A DNA stretch of 8,708 bases from Candidatus Hodarchaeota archaeon (lineage in GTDB: Archaea > Asgardarchaeota > Heimdallarchaeia > Hodarchaeales > Hodarchaeaceae), in the NCBI GenBank assembly GCA_016840285.1, contig JAEOSR010000167.1:1-8708 (forward strand), given 5' to 3'. Shown piece by piece: positions 6,602-8,708 of the stretch (the first letter of the stretch is position 1; the number at the start of each line of letters is the position of its first letter). A program made the translations under genes and the position numbers. Under the pieces are notes generated by a model that did no database searches, was not told where the DNA came from, and was given only the letters and a program-made list of their open reading frames with translations.

Positions 6602-8430
6602 TGAGCATTCCCAATGCTTCGAATAGTGAATTAATGGTTGGGTTCTTAATTGACAAGTTAGATCGATTTGGCAATAAAAAACTGCAAGAGAATTTGCACA
6701 AAGTAATGAAAAAAAGACTGCACAATAAAAAATCTAAACCATCAGTTGGAGAATTTAATACTTTTATACTAGCAAATGGACATCATAGGAATACAGATTC
6801 TCTTGGATCAGAGGAGAGAATTATTGTTGAAAAACCCATAAACTCCTTATACCGTGAGTACATTAAAACAACATCAAAACTCTTACGCTCACGGACTAAA
6901 CGTAACCGTTCAGAGCTCGAATCTCATAGGATTTTAGCGAAATTTCTGGAAAAAACACCTAGCTGCCCTCCAAATCCAGAAAACTTAATAACTCAGGAAA
7001 ATCAAAAAATGGTTAATTTTCTTGAAAGCACTGTAAATTATATTGTAGAACGTTCATGGATAATATTCTGGTCATTTGAACACGCAGGGGAAGATCGAAT
7101 TGTTATACATGATGGTACGTTTCATCGTGAATATGAAGTTGGAAAGTCTTCCTCGGCTCTTCATGCTTTTGATGAGTTATTAATCCTTAATTTCACTTAT
7201 TATTTCTTGAAATCTCTGAAGCAATTATTAGACGATATTACAGAACGAGTAAATAATGTTAGAGATTCATTTGAAGGATCAGAAGTCATTCCAATCTCAG
7301 ATCCTGATCTAGCATCAGAAGCTTTTGGGATTCTTGTGGGAGACTTGGTTGGGGGTATTGATGCACTCAGAACAATAGTGCGTCAAATCACAAGAATTGG
7401 AGAGATTCAATCCTCTGCACACCAGGAAATTGAATTATTGAATGGATTTGGGAAGGAAATAAAGGCTCGAGTGAATAATGGAAAGAATCTTACTGAACTG
7501 AAGATGAAATTCGAAAACAACATTATAATTCTACGGGATCTTCAGAATTCATTACGAAAGCTCCAAAAAGAAGCTCAACAAGGAAAAATACACGCTAACC
7601 TTGAAAAATTTCATTCAGCGATAATAGAACTACCTGCTCAATTAAGAGAAGCGAAAATCTGGGCTGATCGTTTCATGGATATAGCCTTTCTGTCTCCTGA
7701 GTCTGGAGGAGTGGCTTTGGGATCAACCAAGGAAGGATTCACCCATGACCATGAAGAAGGAACCATTGTGGAAGCAGTTGGTATCCATAAAACATATCGC
7801 CCCTCACAGAGCACAGTTTATGCTCTTCGCGGAGCTAATCTCAAACTTCACCAGGGAGAATTCGTTGCGGTGTTGGGCCCATCAGGAGCAGGAAAAACAA
7901 CATTAATTAATATCATGGCTGGCCTTGATGTCCCTGATCGTGGGCTTGTGTTTTTTGATGGGAAAGATATTGCACACATGAATGATAACGAACTTTCAGA
8001 ATTTCGACGGAGCAACATCGGATTCATATTCCAACAATACTTACTAGATCCTCGACTAACGGTTCGTGAAAATGTTGTTTTACCAGCATTAATGGCTGGT
8101 CAGACCAAAAATTTAGATACCCGTGTTCATGAATTATTAGAGAGTCTTGGGTTAGATGGATATGCAAACCAAGACCCGATGAAGCTATCTGGAGGACAAA
8201 TGCAGCGAGTAATTATTGCACGAGCATGCATTAATTCTCCCTTGGTGGTGTTTGCAGATGAACCAACAGGAGATCTGGACAGTGAAACAGGAAAACAGGT
8301 TTTAGCGACATTTCGACGACTTTGTGATGAGAAAGGAATATCGTTCATAGTGGTAACACATGATCAAGAAATGGCATCTTTTGCGGATAGAATAGTTCAT
8401 ATGAAGGATGGACAAATCCTAGAGGCTTAG
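6601..8430 (+). CDS. MacB/LolD-type ABC ATPase fused to a large unknown N-terminal domain
   Basis: The 609-residue product has a complete ABC ATPase at about 387-609: A-loop Y399, Walker A GPSGAGKTT 426-434, Q-loop Q478, signature LSGGQMQR 529-536, Walker B with D553-E554, D-loop GDLDS 557-561, and switch His H587. Stand-alone relatives are about 220-240 residues, so residues 1-385 are extra. I do not recognise them. They contain a basic stretch (about 36-47 and 93-110), a central aromatic-rich part (about 146-205), and long heptad-like helices (about 203-222 and 250-355) that look like coiled coil; no signal peptide or clear membrane segment is seen. The fusion is real at DNA level: the strong GGAGG site serves the ATG at 6601, and the only internal Met close to the ATPase (codon 359, at 7675) has no ribosome binding site. 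The gene overlaps the first ATPase by 1 nt, so the two ATPases are probably made together and serve the same permease. A role for the N-terminal part in regulation or docking is inference. Confidence 0.92.
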   Translation: MSIPNASNSELMVGFLIDKLDRFGNKKLQENLHKVMKKRLHNKKSKPSVGEFNTFILANGHHRNTDSLGSEERIIVEKPINSLYREYIKTTSKLLRSRTKRNRSELESHRILAKFLEKTPSCPPNPENLITQENQKMVNFLESTVNYIVERSWIIFWSFEHAGEDRIVIHDGTFHREYEVGKSSSALHAFDELLILNFTYYFLKSLKQLLDDITERVNNVRDSFEGSEVIPISDPDLASEAFGILVGDLVGGIDALRTIVRQITRIGEIQSSAHQEIELLNGFGKEIKARVNNGKNLTELKMKFENNIIILRDLQNSLRKLQKEAQQGKIHANLEKFHSAIIELPAQLREAKIWADRFMDIAFLSPESGGVALGSTKEGFTHDHEEGTIVEAVGIHKTYRPSQSTVYALRGANLKLHQGEFVAVLGPSGAGKTTLINIMAGLDVPDRGLVFFDGKDIAHMNDNELSEFRRSNIGFIFQQYLLDPRLTVRENVVLPALMAGQTKNLDTRVHELLESLGLDGYANQDPMKLSGGQMQRVIIARACINSPLVVFADEPTGDLDSETGKQVLATFRRLCDEKGISFIVVTHDQEMASFADRIVHMKDGQILEA

Positions 8431-8708
8431 CTTATATAGTGACATAATAAATACCATCTTCAACATGATATCCTTCTTCTAATTCTAATGTCTTGAAATA
8501 AATTCGAATACAACTCTCTGATCAGAAGATCATTGTTAAGAATTAAGAATTTTCTCAAAAAACACATTATTATAAGCTAATGAATATTTATAGGTCTAGA
8601 AGTAAGAAAAATGAATTTTAATTTTCAGCTTACACTTAAAGGTAAAAGAGGTTAAGAAAACAAAAATAAGGAAAAACAAGATTGAGAAGCATATTTCTAT
8701 TATACCAA
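8431..8708. other. Non-coding tail after the ABC operon
   Basis: No open frame here looks like a gene. Just after the operon, 8470-8494 is rich in T and C on the plus strand (TCCTTCTTCT and onward) and could act as an archaeal T-rich termination zone. A perfect 10-bp palindrome, TCTGATCAGA, lies at 8517-8526. From about 8636 to 8690 the plus strand is almost all A and G, so on the minus strand it is T/C-rich and could end a leftward gene outside the window. None of these is strong alone. Confidence 0.4.

Noticed and set aside
8127..8348. Minus-strand frame of 73 codons opposite the second ATPase
   Set aside because: It is antisense to the signature, Walker B and D-loop region, whose conservation explains the open frame.
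1..8708. CRISPR arrays, tRNA or rRNA genes, insertion sequences or attachment sites
   Set aside because: No regularly spaced repeats, tRNA-like cloverleaf sequence, transposase or integrase motifs, or terminal inverted repeats were seen on either strand.

Overview
The window looks archaeal. It is AT-rich, its intergenic DNA holds TATA/BRE-like promoter elements instead of bacterial -35/-10 boxes, Shine-Dalgarno sites are present, and at least one gene starts with TTG. The combination of an AT-rich genome, a very large double-FtsX permease and lineage-specific fusion proteins would suit an Asgard (Promethearchaeota-like) archaeon. No universal marker gene is present, so that placement is an inference.

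Layout: at the left edge a minus-strand open frame (1-196) encodes a hydrophobic segment but has no proper start, so it is a gene edge or a remnant. Two minus-strand genes follow. The first (326-1702) is a class I SAM-dependent methyltransferase of the leucine-carboxyl-methyltransferase (LCMT/PPM) type with about 190 extra helical residues at its N-terminus. The second (1815-2489) is a 2H-phosphoesterase (2'-5' RNA ligase/cyclic phosphodiesterase superfamily) with a short N-terminal extension. A 320-bp divergent region (2490-2809) carries a TATA box for each direction, a perfect 8+1+8 palindrome placed where a repressor could block rightward initiation, and a pair of ATCGATGT repeats just before the first rightward gene.

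The plus strand is then one tight three-gene operon, 2810-8430, for a type VII (MacB/LolCDE/FtsX-like) ABC system: a 1029-residue permease with two FtsX modules and two large predicted extracellular domains; a stand-alone MacB/LolD-type ATPase; and a second ATPase of the same family whose C-terminal ATPase domain follows about 385 residues of unrecognised, soluble, mostly helical protein. Spacings are 12 nt (with the Shine-Dalgarno site across the previous stop) and a 1-nt TAATG overlap, so the three products are probably made together. The simplest model is one pseudo-dimeric permease served by a heterodimer of two complete ATPases, with the N-terminal domain of the second acting as a cytosolic regulatory or docking part. 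The last 278 bp hold no gene that I can support.

The most unusual item is the ATPase fused to a large unknown domain inside an asymmetric MacB-like complex. The substrate cannot be read from the sequence.
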